Source: Planctomycetota bacterium (lineage in GTDB: Bacteria; Planctomycetota; UBA11346). From it: a stretch of 8,846 nt of DNA. Shown one piece after another: positions 1 through 6,634 of the stretch (positions are counted from its first letter, which is position 1; every line of letters starts with the position of its first letter). The position numbers and the translations under genes are program-made. The stretch lies in NCBI GenBank assembly GCA_007131555.1, contig SLQH01000136.1, positions 1-8,846 on the forward strand, read 5' to 3'. The notes below the pieces were generated by a model, which saw only the letters and a list, made by a program, of their open reading frames with translations, searched no databases and was not told the DNA's origin.

Positions 1-1709
1 CCCTGGCGGGCCAGCAGGACCCGGTGGTCGGACTCGTCGCCGACCACGGTCTCGATCCGTTCTGGACCCAGCAGACGGTCCAGCTCGACACTGTGCAAGG
101 GCAGCAACAGCAGACATTCGATCAGGCTGATGGCCAGGGCGATGCTCACCGTGATGGGGATGATGGCGAAGAACTGGCCGATGGCCCCGGTCATCAGCAG
201 CAGGGGCAGGAAGGCGCAGCAGGTGGTCAGGGTGGCGCTGACCACCGGCCAGAAGACCTCGGCGGCGCCCTCGCGGGCGGCCGTGGCCATGGAGGCCCCG
301 TGCTCGCGATGACGCTGGATGTTCTCCAGCACGACGATGGCGTCATCGACGATGATGCCGCAGGTCAGCACGAAGCCCAGCAGGCTGATCTCGTTGATGC
401 TGCGCCCGGTGGCATGGAAGAACACCAGGGTGCCGAGGAAGCTGAAGGCGATGCCGGCGGCGGTCAGCACCGAGGCCCGGCAGGTGACGAAGATGAAGAC
501 CGTCAAGCCGGCCAGGGCCAGGGTCTGGACCAACACCGGGCTGCCCACCGCCCCTATCACGCTGACCACCAGGCCGCCCACCAGCCCGGCGGCCAGTAGC
601 AGGGGATGACGACGGCTGAGGAAGGCGAACAGGGCCACCATCACCCACACCGCCGCCAGATACAGGCTGGAGCCGAGGACCTCCATGCTGTCGCCGATCT
701 GGATGGTCGAATCCATGGTCCTGACCACGGCGATGCCATCGGCGGCGTGGCTGGCGAGGAAGCTGTCGACCACCGGATCAAGGCGACCGATCACCTCGCG
801 GGCATCGGCCCAGGGATGCTTGCGCACCTGGATGCCGATCGCCGGCCGGCCGTCGACGCTGACCCGGATGCGGCCGGGGATGTCCCGCACCCCGCTGTGG
901 GCGGCGTCGACCAGGTCGCCCACGGTGACCACGTGGCCATCGCCCCGGTGGACCACCGGGCTGGCCAAAAGGTCCTCGATGCTGCGATGGCGATCGTCGA
1001 CCCGCAGATGCCGTTCGCCGTCGACCCCCTCATGGATGCCGGCCGGCAGGGCCTGGCCGGTGGCCCGCAGGGCCTGGACCACCGCAGCATAGGACAAGGC
1101 GTGGCGCTCCAGCCGGGCCGGATCGAGGGCCAGCTCAAACTGCTGCGGCCGCTCCCCGATCATCACCGTGGCCCGCACCCCATCGACCAGCTCGATGCGG
1201 TCGCGCAGGGACCGGGCGACCAGATGCAGGGCCCGATGGTCGATGCGGTCATCACCGGCCAACACGTTGTACTGGATCACCGGCAGCCAGGCGTCGACCT
1301 CGACCTCCATGAAGACCGGGGTCAGGGGCTTGCCGTACACCACCGGCAGACGGTTCTGCACCGCCAGCACCCGTAGACGCAGTTCGTCATACAGCCGCCG
1401 GTAGTCGCTGTCGTCCAGGAACTTGACCTGGAGGGTGGAGAAGCCGGCGTGGGAATCCGAGCGCACGAACTCGATGTCGTCCATGCCGCGGATGGCGTCC
1501 TCCAGGGGACGGGTGACCAGACGCTCGACATCCTCAGGAGTCGCACCGGGGTAGTCGGTGCGGATCTGGGCCTCGCCGAAGGCCATGTTGGGGAAGATCT
1601 CGACCGGCAGGCTGGGCAGGGCCACGGCGGCGGCATAGATGACCAGGCCGATGAACACCAGGTTCATGGCCACGGCATGACGCAGACCGAAGCTGATCAG
1701 GCTGCGCAC
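1..1709 (-). CDS. RND-family efflux transporter permease (N-terminal part, cut by window edge)
   Basis: Inner-membrane, proton-driven pump subunit of a tripartite exporter; the substrate cannot be read from the sequence. The minus frame is open from a GTG at 1709 to the left edge, giving 569 complete codons, roughly half of a normal ~1000-residue RND protein. The start VRSLISFGLRHAVAMN, then TM1 (about residues 15-33) and the hallmark PVEIFPN (35-41), are typical of RND pumps. A periplasmic porter domain follows to about residue 345. TM4 carries GIIVDDAIVVLENI, with the proton-relay Asp pair at D455/D456 (AcrB: 407/408). The pair sits late because about 40 extra hydrophobic residues (about 366-409) lie between TM2 and TM3. 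The GTG is 5 nt past the adaptor's stop, with GGGAG inside the adaptor's last codons; an ATG at 1667 is possible but would remove the conserved N-terminal residues. Family call is secure; subfamily unknown. Confidence 0.93.
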   Translation of the reverse strand, partial: MRSLISFGLRHAVAMNLVFIGLVIYAAAVALPSLPVEIFPNMAFGEAQIRTDYPGATPEDVERLVTRPLEDAIRGMDDIEFVRSDSHAGFSTLQVKFLDDSDYRRLYDELRLRVLAVQNRLPVVYGKPLTPVFMEVEVDAWLPVIQYNVLAGDDRIDHRALHLVARSLRDRIELVDGVRATVMIGERPQQFELALDPARLERHALSYAAVVQALRATGQALPAGIHEGVDGERHLRVDDRHRSIEDLLASPVVHRGDGHVVTVGDLVDAAHSGVRDIPGRIRVSVDGRPAIGIQVRKHPWADAREVIGRLDPVVDSFLASHAADGIAVVRTMDSTIQIGDSMEVLGSSLYLAAVWVMVALFAFLSRRHPLLLAAGLVGGLVVSVIGAVGSPVLVQTLALAGLTVFIFVTCRASVLTAAGIAFSFLGTLVFFHATGRSINEISLLGFVLTCGIIVDDAIVVLENIQRHREHGASMATAAREGAAEVFWPVVSATLTTCCAFLPLLLMTGAIGQFFAIIPITVSIALAISLIECLLLLPLHSVELDRLLGPERIETVVGDESDHRVLLARQ

Positions 1710-1714
1710 GGTCG

Positions 1715-2815
1715 TCAGCGCTCCCGGTCCGGCGCGACCACCGTCAGGTCCTCGGGCAGCCCGGCCGCCGACACCAGCAGATGACGGGCATCGCTGCGCA
1801 GTAGAGTCAGCGGCCACTCACGCCCAGCGGCATCGCGCACCAGGCGCCGCTCGTGGCGGGTGAACACGTAGCCCTGCGGGATCAGCAGACCGGCTTCAGG
1901 GCTGGCCACCGTCAGCACCAGCTCGGCCCGTTGACCGCCCAGGACCTCCAGGCCCCGTTCGGCCAGGGCCGTCGCCGTCAGGGCCAACTCGACCCGGTGC
2001 CGGCGGGTTCCCGGATCAAAGCGGGGGTCGACAAAGGCCAGCCGCACCGGCACCGCGACCGCCTCCCGACCGATGCCCAGCATCGGCTCGTCGTGGGCCC
2101 TGAGAGCCGCCAGTTCGGCCGCATCCAGATGGAGGACCACATCCAGGCGGCCCAGGTCGACCAGTTCCAGCAGGGGCGTTCCCGGCGCCACCAGGGAGCC
2201 AGGGTGCAGATGCCGAGCCACCACCGTCCAGCCGGCCGGAGCCGTCAGGCGATGCCGGGCCACCTGATCCTGGAGCCGGGCGACCTCGGCCTGGGCCACC
2301 ACGACCCCGGCCTCGGCCACCGCATGGACGGCCTGCGCCGCCTTGACCTGCAGCACGGCGGCCTCATGGGCGAAGCGGGCGGCATCATGGTCGCGGCCGC
2401 TGACCCGGCCCTCGGCCACCAGGGCGGCGATGCGCTGCTCCTCCTGCTGCTGGAAAGCCGCCTCACGCTCACGCAGCTGGACCTGGGCTGCCGCCTGGGC
2501 GACCTGACTGTGAGCCTGGGCCAGGGCGGCCTCGGCCGTGCTCAAGGCCAACCGGGCCATGGCGTCATCAAGGACGATCACCGCCTCCTCGGCATTGCTG
2601 ATCCGCTCACCCACATCCACCCGCACATCCACCGCCCGGGCCGCCACCTCGGCTGCCAGATGCAGACTGCGCCAGGGCCGGGTATAGCCTCCGATCCGGC
2701 GCTCCAGCCGGGCCGGATGGTCATGAGGACGGTACGGCGGCAACTCAACGGCCTGTGTGACCCCAGCCGCCACGACCAGGGCCAGACTGCACACCATCCG
2801 CCACCACCACGCCAT
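1715..2815 (-). CDS. RND efflux periplasmic adaptor (membrane-fusion protein, HlyD/AcrA type)
   Basis: Periplasmic adaptor that bridges the RND permease to an outer-membrane channel. With the ATG at 2815 it has 366 residues, usual for the family. Residues 1-22 form a signal peptide (MAWWWRM, hydrophobic core, probable cleavage after TQA); there is no lipobox, so it is probably not a lipoprotein. The split lipoyl domain lies at about 50-84 (VDVRVDVGERI) and 189-220 (RLTAPAGWTVV, then HPGSLVAPGTPLLEL). Between them, residues 86-186 are an Ala/Gln/Glu-rich helical hairpin suited to docking on a channel. A beta-barrel follows (about 224-305), then a membrane-proximal domain to the end. A GTG at 2818 is also in frame, but the ATG has the better ribosome-site spacing. 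It is the first gene of an operon with the permease, whose GTG follows this stop by 5 nt. No outer-membrane factor gene lies in the window. Confidence 0.93.
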   Translation of the reverse strand: MAWWWRMVCSLALVVAAGVTQAVELPPYRPHDHPARLERRIGGYTRPWRSLHLAAEVAARAVDVRVDVGERISNAEEAVIVLDDAMARLALSTAEAALAQAHSQVAQAAAQVQLREREAAFQQQEEQRIAALVAEGRVSGRDHDAARFAHEAAVLQVKAAQAVHAVAEAGVVVAQAEVARLQDQVARHRLTAPAGWTVVARHLHPGSLVAPGTPLLELVDLGRLDVVLHLDAAELAALRAHDEPMLGIGREAVAVPVRLAFVDPRFDPGTRRHRVELALTATALAERGLEVLGGQRAELVLTVASPEAGLLIPQGYVFTRHERRLVRDAAGREWPLTLLRSDARHLLVSAAGLPEDLTVVAPDRER

Positions 2816-2820
2816 CACGG

Positions 2821-2828
2821 ACCTCCTT
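2821..2828 (-). promoter_or_regulatory. Strong ribosome binding site of the adaptor gene
   Basis: On the minus strand AAGGAGGT lies 5 nt before the ATG at 2815 and only 2 nt before the alternative GTG at 2818, so it decides for the ATG. It is the only near-perfect Shine-Dalgarno sequence seen in front of a gene in this window. Confidence 0.8.
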
Positions 2829-3415
2829 GCCCGGCACTACCGGACATCCGGGGACCAGGATTGTCGGCAGCGCTGGCAGAGGGCAATCGGCAAGTAGCAC
2901 CGGCTTGTCAACGCCGAGGGAGACAACAGCGCGACCATCCCACCAGGGATCCACCACCACCAAGGCTCGGAAAGGGATATGCAATCGAATAATGTCAGTC
3001 CCTGCAGTCAAGGACCGCACGCGGCAGCGCTGCCCGTGCCCAGACCAACGAGGCCAGCGCCAGCAACCTCTGCGGCCCAGCCACGAGGTCGTATGCCTGG
3101 AAGCGTTGCGGCAGGCTGAAGCCTGCCATCCGTGCCGGCTGAAGCCGGCGCTACATATACGATGCGTGATGGTCATGATAGCATGGCATGTTCGATTGGT
3201 GGATGGGTGCTCGGAAATGACCAATCCCCAGAGCCGCTTGGAAACCGGCGGTCCTGGTCCTAGGGGACGGGACATTGAGCACTGACAACGGCCAGTTCCC
3301 AGAATGGGCGGATACTGGCGCTGCGATCTGGAGCGATGCCTGACACTGTCGCTTGTCTGGGGCCAGAGAGATGATCAAATAGGCGTTCATCCTGTCAGAT
3401 CCGGGTCGCAACAAC
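2829..3415. other. Divergent intergenic region between adaptor and kinase genes
   Basis: About 590 bp between two divergent genes, so it should carry the promoters of both, but I see no convincing -35/-10 pair. The only clear structure is repeat copy A (3085-3229). A long minus-strand open frame crosses this DNA, but it runs straight through the repeat hairpins and into the adaptor's start region in another frame, has mixed third-codon bases and matches no family I know. I do not call it a gene. Confidence 0.5.
3085..3229 (-). repeat. 145-bp dispersed repeat, copy A, containing a REP-like twin hairpin
   Basis: Nearly identical to 6365-6510 (about seven substitutions and a one-base indel). 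The core at 3109-3154 has two hairpins: GGCAGGC-TGAA-GCCTGCC (3110-3127, 7-bp stem) and GCCGGC-TGAA-GCCGGC (3134-3149, 6-bp stem). Read on the minus strand, GTAG (3154-3151) directly precedes the first hairpin, which is the layout of REP elements mobilised by REP-associated Y1 transposases. Outside the core, about 75 bp on the right-hand side, ending in ATGACCAATCCCC (3217-3229), are also shared with copy B. It lies upstream of the kinase. No transposase is encoded in the window. Confidence 0.85.
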
Positions 3416-5716
3416 ATGCCTGACGCCTCCCCCAACGCCCCTGACGCCGAACGGCTGCGCTTCGCCCTTGAGGCCACCCTTGAGGGTATCTGGGACTGGG
3501 ATCTGGTCACCGGAAACGTGTGGTGGAGTGACCGCTGCTTTACCATACTGGGCTACGACCCCCAGGCCTTTCCCGTCAGCTTTGAGACATGGCGCGATCT
3601 GGTCCATCCTGAGGACCAGGATAGCGCCGTGGCTGAGGTCAGCGCCAAGCTGGAGACCGGCGCTCCCTTTGCCATCGAGTTCCGCATGCGCTGCCGGGAT
3701 GGCTCCTGGCTGTGGATCCTGGGGCGCGGCAAGGCGGTAGCCTGGGATGCCGCTGGGCGACCGACCCGGATGGTCGGCACCCACAGCGACATCAGCGCCC
3801 GCAAGACCGCCGAACAGCAGCACCGGGACCTCGACCATCTGCTGCGCTTCATCATCCACCACGATCCCAACGCCGTGGCGGTGTTCGATACCGACCTGCG
3901 CTTCATCTTCGTCAGCCAGCGCTTCTGCGACGACTACGGCTGTGACCAGAGCATCATCGGTCGCCATCACTACGAGGTCTTCCCGGAGATCCCGGAGCGC
4001 TGGCGGGCGGTCCATCGCCGGGCCCTGGCCGGCGAGGTGCAGAGCTGTCTGCGTGACCAGTTCACCCGGGCCGATGGCTCAATCAGTCATACCCGCTGGG
4101 AATGCCGTCCCTGGTACCATCAGGACGGCAGCCTGGGCGGCATGGTGATGTACACCGAGGTCATCACCGAACAGATCCGCATGGAGCAGGCCCTGCGCGA
4201 CAGCGAAGCTCGCCTGCGGGCGGTCTTCGACCATGTGGATGGCATCCCAATCCAGGGCTACGACACACAACGACGGGTCATCTTCTGGAACAAGGCTTCA
4301 GAACGCCTCTACGGCTACAGCCGCGCTGAGGCCCTCGGCCGCGCCGCTGAAGACCTGCTGATCCCGGCCGAGCAGCGCGAAGCCTTCCTGGCCCAGTTCC
4401 ACACCGCCCGTCACAGCGGATCAGCCCCGCCGGCCAGCGAATGGACCCTGCGCACCAAGGACGACCGACGGGTCACAGTGTACACCAACAACGTGGTCAT
4501 CACCAACCATGCGGGCGAGACCGAGATCTTCAGCCTCGACATCGACCTCAGCGAACGTCGCCAGCTTGAGGAACGCATCCAGCAGATGGAGAAGATGGAA
4601 GTCATCGGTCAGCTGGCCGGCGGCGTGGCCCATGACTTCAACAACCAACTGGCCTGCATCATGGGCTACGCCGAACTGCTGGGCAAACGCCTGGACGACC
4701 CGCGCCACAAGGGCTTCCTTGACCACATCCTCACCGCTGCCCAGCGTTCGGCCGACCTCACCACCCAGCTCCTGACCTTCTCGCGCAAGGGCACCTTCAA
4801 CCCCACTGCCGTCGATGTCCGGAGCCTGATCCAGGAGGTCATCTCGATGCTGCGCCACAGCATCGACAAGCGCATCCACCTGGTCGATGAGAGCAGCGCC
4901 GGGCCCCTGATGGTCCACGGGGATGCCTCGCAGATCCAGAACGCCCTGCTCAATCTGGCCCTCAATGCCCGCGATGCGATGCCCGATGGTGGCCGTCTGA
5001 GCTTCTCTGCCAGCCAATGCCTCCTCGAAGACAGCGACTGTCGGGCCCTGCCCTTCGCCCTGGACCCTGGCCCCCATGTCGCCATCAGCGTGACCGACAG
5101 CGGCTGTGGCATGAGCGACGAGATCCAGGCCCATATCTTCGAGCCCTTCTTCACCACCAAGGAGGTCGGGCGCGGCACCGGCATGGGCCTGGCGGCCGTC
5201 TTCGGCACCGTGGTCCAGCACCATGGGGCGATCCGGGTCTCCTCATCTCCGGGCCATGGCAGCACCTTCACCCTACTGCTGCCGGAGGCCACAGACCTGC
5301 CCCGCACGGCAGCGGTCGAAGAGGACGAACAGCCCCATCTGGAGGGCCTGCACATCCTCATCATCGACGATGAAGCCGCCCTGCGCACCCTGACCTCGGA
5401 CCTCTTGAGCGGCCTCGGCTGCCGGGTCCACACCGTGGCTGACGGCCTGGCCGGGATCGAATACGTCATGGATCATCATGAGGATCTCGATCTGGTCATC
5501 CTCGACATGATCATGCCCCGTCTCAACGGCCCCGACACCTTCCAAGCCCTGCAAGCCATCAACCCTGACCTCCGTATCCTCCTGGCCTCCGGCTACACCC
5601 ACCATGACGACGCCCAGCGCCTGCTCCAGCAGGGCGCCGTCGGCTTCCTGGCCAAGCCCTACGGCCTCAAGGACCTGATCCGGGCCCTGCATCACGCTGT
5701 CGGTACATGGCGTTGA
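3416..5716 (+). CDS. Cytoplasmic hybrid sensor histidine kinase (PAS x3, HisKA, HATPase, receiver)
   Basis: Signal-transducing kinase of 766 residues that should autophosphorylate on His and pass the phosphate to its own C-terminal receiver. Three PAS domains lie at about 10-130 (W-rich PAS-fold-3 type), 136-255 and 263-378; a short coiled coil (about 381-398) leads into the dimerisation helix GQLAGGVAHDFNN with H406. The ATPase has an N-box (N517 in LNLALNARDAM), a G1 box (D561 in VTDSGCGM), an F-box (FEPFFTTKE) and a G2 box (GTGMGLA, 587-593). The receiver (about 645-766) keeps D651/D652, phosphoacceptor D697 (ILDMIMP), S725 and K747 (LAKPYG). There is no signal peptide, membrane segment or DNA-binding domain, so sensing is cytoplasmic and the output needs a separate partner. 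The ATG at 3416 has no clear Shine-Dalgarno. No response regulator or phosphotransfer gene adjoins it. The ligand of the PAS domains is unknown. Confidence 0.95.
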   Translation: MPDASPNAPDAERLRFALEATLEGIWDWDLVTGNVWWSDRCFTILGYDPQAFPVSFETWRDLVHPEDQDSAVAEVSAKLETGAPFAIEFRMRCRDGSWLWILGRGKAVAWDAAGRPTRMVGTHSDISARKTAEQQHRDLDHLLRFIIHHDPNAVAVFDTDLRFIFVSQRFCDDYGCDQSIIGRHHYEVFPEIPERWRAVHRRALAGEVQSCLRDQFTRADGSISHTRWECRPWYHQDGSLGGMVMYTEVITEQIRMEQALRDSEARLRAVFDHVDGIPIQGYDTQRRVIFWNKASERLYGYSRAEALGRAAEDLLIPAEQREAFLAQFHTARHSGSAPPASEWTLRTKDDRRVTVYTNNVVITNHAGETEIFSLDIDLSERRQLEERIQQMEKMEVIGQLAGGVAHDFNNQLACIMGYAELLGKRLDDPRHKGFLDHILTAAQRSADLTTQLLTFSRKGTFNPTAVDVRSLIQEVISMLRHSIDKRIHLVDESSAGPLMVHGDASQIQNALLNLALNARDAMPDGGRLSFSASQCLLEDSDCRALPFALDPGPHVAISVTDSGCGMSDEIQAHIFEPFFTTKEVGRGTGMGLAAVFGTVVQHHGAIRVSSSPGHGSTFTLLLPEATDLPRTAAVEEDEQPHLEGLHILIIDDEAALRTLTSDLLSGLGCRVHTVADGLAGIEYVMDHHEDLDLVILDMIMPRLNGPDTFQALQAINPDLRILLASGYTHHDDAQRLLQQGAVGFLAKPYGLKDLIRALHHAVGTWR

Positions 5717-5793
5717 GCAACGGCGATTCTTGGGACTTCTGTACACGGCGATTGGGAAGAAATAGGCCAGACTCGTTACCGCAGGTCATGGTT

Positions 5794-5866
5794 CCGCCCC
5801 TTCAGGGCGGTGTTGCAGATGCACCTGCGTACCCAGGGCGTTGCCCTGGGCCTGGGGATTGGCCAT
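5794..5866 (+). repeat. Palindromic hairpin module with GGGGATTGGCCAT end
   Basis: Two hairpins and a tail. CCGCCC/GGGCGG (5794-5799 with 5805-5810) has loop CTTCA. CCCAGGGC-GTT-GCCCTGGG (5832-5850) has an 8-bp perfect stem. The tail GGGGATTGGCCAT is at 5854-5866. The CCCAGGGC hairpin and the tail recur exactly in the block at 6498-6575, in a different order. It lies 77 bp after the kinase stop and could end that transcript: the 8-bp hairpin is followed, after 15 nt, by TTTTT (5866-5870). The gap is too long for a standard intrinsic terminator. Confidence 0.7.
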
Positions 5867-5915
5867 TTTTGACCGTGATGGTTCTCGTCAACCCATGTGA
5901 GCACACGATTGCATG

Positions 5916-5927
5916 CGCAGATCTGCG
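5916..5927. repeat. Perfect 12-bp palindrome
   Basis: CGCAGATCTGCG reads the same on both strands. It is the size of a dimeric regulator site, but there is no adjacent promoter or regulator gene to support that, so function is unassigned. Confidence 0.35.
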
Positions 5928-5939
5928 ACTCGCTCTTTC

Positions 5940-5985
5940 GTAGCGCCGGCTTTAGCCGGCACGGATGGCGGGCTTTAGCCTGCCG
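5940..5985 (+). repeat. REP-like twin hairpin, copy C (inverted relative to A and B)
   Basis: GTAG at 5940-5943, then GCCGGC-TTTA-GCCGGC (5945-5960) and GGCGGGC-TTTA-GCCTGCC (5967-5984, one G-T pair). The reverse complement matches the core of copies A (3109-3154) and B (6389-6434) at 43 of 46 positions. Only the 46-bp core is present; the flanking DNA shared by A and B is absent, so the twin hairpin itself is the recurring unit. Confidence 0.85.
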
Positions 5986-6118
5986 ATACGTGTTCGATCA
6001 GCAACAAACCACCCGTGTATCGCAGTGTGTGCACCGTAGGGCGGTGACAGATACTCTAGGTGCCTGTGAGCCTCAGCGCCGATAACGATGATCTGCGTCG
6101 AGCACACTGCTGCCTGGA

Positions 6119-6288
6119 ACTAGGAGCCTGTAAGGAATAGACTGACACCTCGCCTGGCTTGGCCTTTTCGGCCCCTATCCGGCGAAATCCTCACCATAGC
6201 TACGGCTATGACTGCGGTTTTCGACGAAATCGGGACTCGAAAATGCCCTGCGCTTGTGCTCGGTCGCTATCCCTTACAGACTCCTAGT
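6119..6288. mobile_element. 170-bp fold-back (MITE-like) element
   Basis: Terminal inverted repeats of 22 bp (6119-6140 and 6267-6288) match at 20 positions; each outer end reads ACTAGGAG, then (C/T)CTGTAAGG, then (A/G)ATAG towards the centre. The interior is also partly symmetric: CGAAATCC (6183-6190) faces GGTTTTCG (6217-6224), and a 6-bp hairpin CATAGC-TACG-GCTATG (6195-6210) sits at the centre. The whole could fold into one long imperfect hairpin. It has no coding capacity. The ends contain CTAG/TA, so the target duplication cannot be told from the repeat itself. It is probably a non-autonomous transposon derivative; the parent family is not identified. Confidence 0.65.
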
Positions 6289-6364
6289 GTGTCTGGGGGC
6301 AGGCTCCTCGAAGTGGGTTGCCGTGAACGTGTATTGTCGCTGACGATTGTCGATTGTGACATGA

Positions 6365-6510
6365 GAGGTCGTATGCACGGAAGCGTTGCGGCAGGCTGAA
6401 GCCTGCCATCCGTGCCGGCTGAAGCCGGCGCTACATATACGATGCGTGATGGTCATGATAGCATGTCATGTTCGATTGGTGGATGGGCATTCGGAAAATG
6501 GCCAATCCCC
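6365..6510 (-). repeat. 145-bp dispersed repeat, copy B, containing a REP-like twin hairpin
   Basis: Second copy of the repeat at 3085-3229, in the same orientation and shifted by 3280 bp, with one extra base near the right end. Core hairpins with TGAA loops lie at 6390-6407 and 6414-6429, and minus-strand GTAG at 6434-6431. Its right end, ATGGCCAATCCCC (6498-6510), also serves as the left arm of the inverted-repeat block that follows, so the two units are fused or overlap. Confidence 0.85.
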
Positions 6511-6575
6511 TGACCCAGGGCGTTGCCCTGGGCTATCTCATCTCGCCCCCTTGGGGCGATCTGGGGATTGGCCAT
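6498..6575. repeat. Hairpin block bounded by 13-bp perfect inverted repeats
   Basis: ATGGCCAATCCCC (6498-6510) and GGGGATTGGCCAT (6563-6575) are perfect inverted arms. Between them lie CCCAGGGC-GTT-GCCCTGGG (6514-6532, 8-bp stem) and TCGCCCC-CTT-GGGGCGA (6543-6559, 7-bp stem). The first hairpin and the right arm recur exactly at 5832-5850 and 5854-5866. The block ends 59 bp before the chosen mnmA start, so the mnmA promoter or leader must lie in or very near it. Confidence 0.75.
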
Positions 6576-6634
6576 CTACTTGGGATTGGTTAATGCCCGC
6601 TTGTACGCCGGCGCACGGTCGTCAGCCTGCGGCC

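Larger units (their letters stand above)
5717..6634. other. Repeat-packed intergenic region before mnmA
   Basis: About 0.9 kb with no credible gene. Short open frames here cross palindromes and inverted repeats and encode Arg/Pro/Cys-rich peptides of no known family. In order it holds a hairpin pair with a GGGGATTGGCCAT tail (5794-5866), a 12-bp perfect palindrome (5916-5927), an inverted REP copy (5940-5985), a 170-bp fold-back element (6119-6288), the 145-bp repeat copy B (6365-6510) and a hairpin block bounded by 13-bp inverted repeats (6498-6575). About 130 bp (5986-6118) and 75 bp (6289-6364) between these show nothing I can name. Confidence 0.7.

Noticed and set aside
24..2992. Long plus-strand open frames opposite the efflux operon
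   Set aside because: Their products are rich in His, Gln, Gly and Asp with no domain logic. They are antisense shadows of the RND permease and adaptor, whose minus-strand frames carry clear family motifs.
2745..3275. A 176-codon minus-strand open frame upstream of and overlapping the adaptor gene
   Set aside because: It crosses the REP hairpins, overlaps the adaptor's signal peptide in another frame, has mixed third-codon bases unlike the neighbouring genes, and its product resembles no family I know.
3353..3380. Possible promoter for the kinase (TTGTCT, 16-bp gap, TCAAAT)
   Set aside because: Only a partial match to the sigma-70 consensus, in GC-rich DNA of an unknown organism whose consensus may differ; too weak to annotate.
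4421..5469. Two 267-codon minus-strand open frames opposite the kinase
   Set aside because: They are the antisense of an intact kinase catalytic region with all signature motifs; high GC content makes long antisense frames common.
5832..5870. Intrinsic terminator after the kinase gene
   Set aside because: The hairpin is good, but the T-run begins 15 nt after the stem and belongs next to the repeated GGGGATTGGCCAT word, so repeat origin explains it better.
3085..6510. CRISPR array
   Set aside because: Repeat units are hairpin elements separated by kilobases and in both orientations, without regular spacers, and no cas gene is present.
6386..6634. N-terminal extension of MnmA back to 6386
   Set aside because: The added residues are translated from REP copy B and the inverted-repeat block. 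MnmA proteins begin shortly before the PP-loop, so this part is non-coding.
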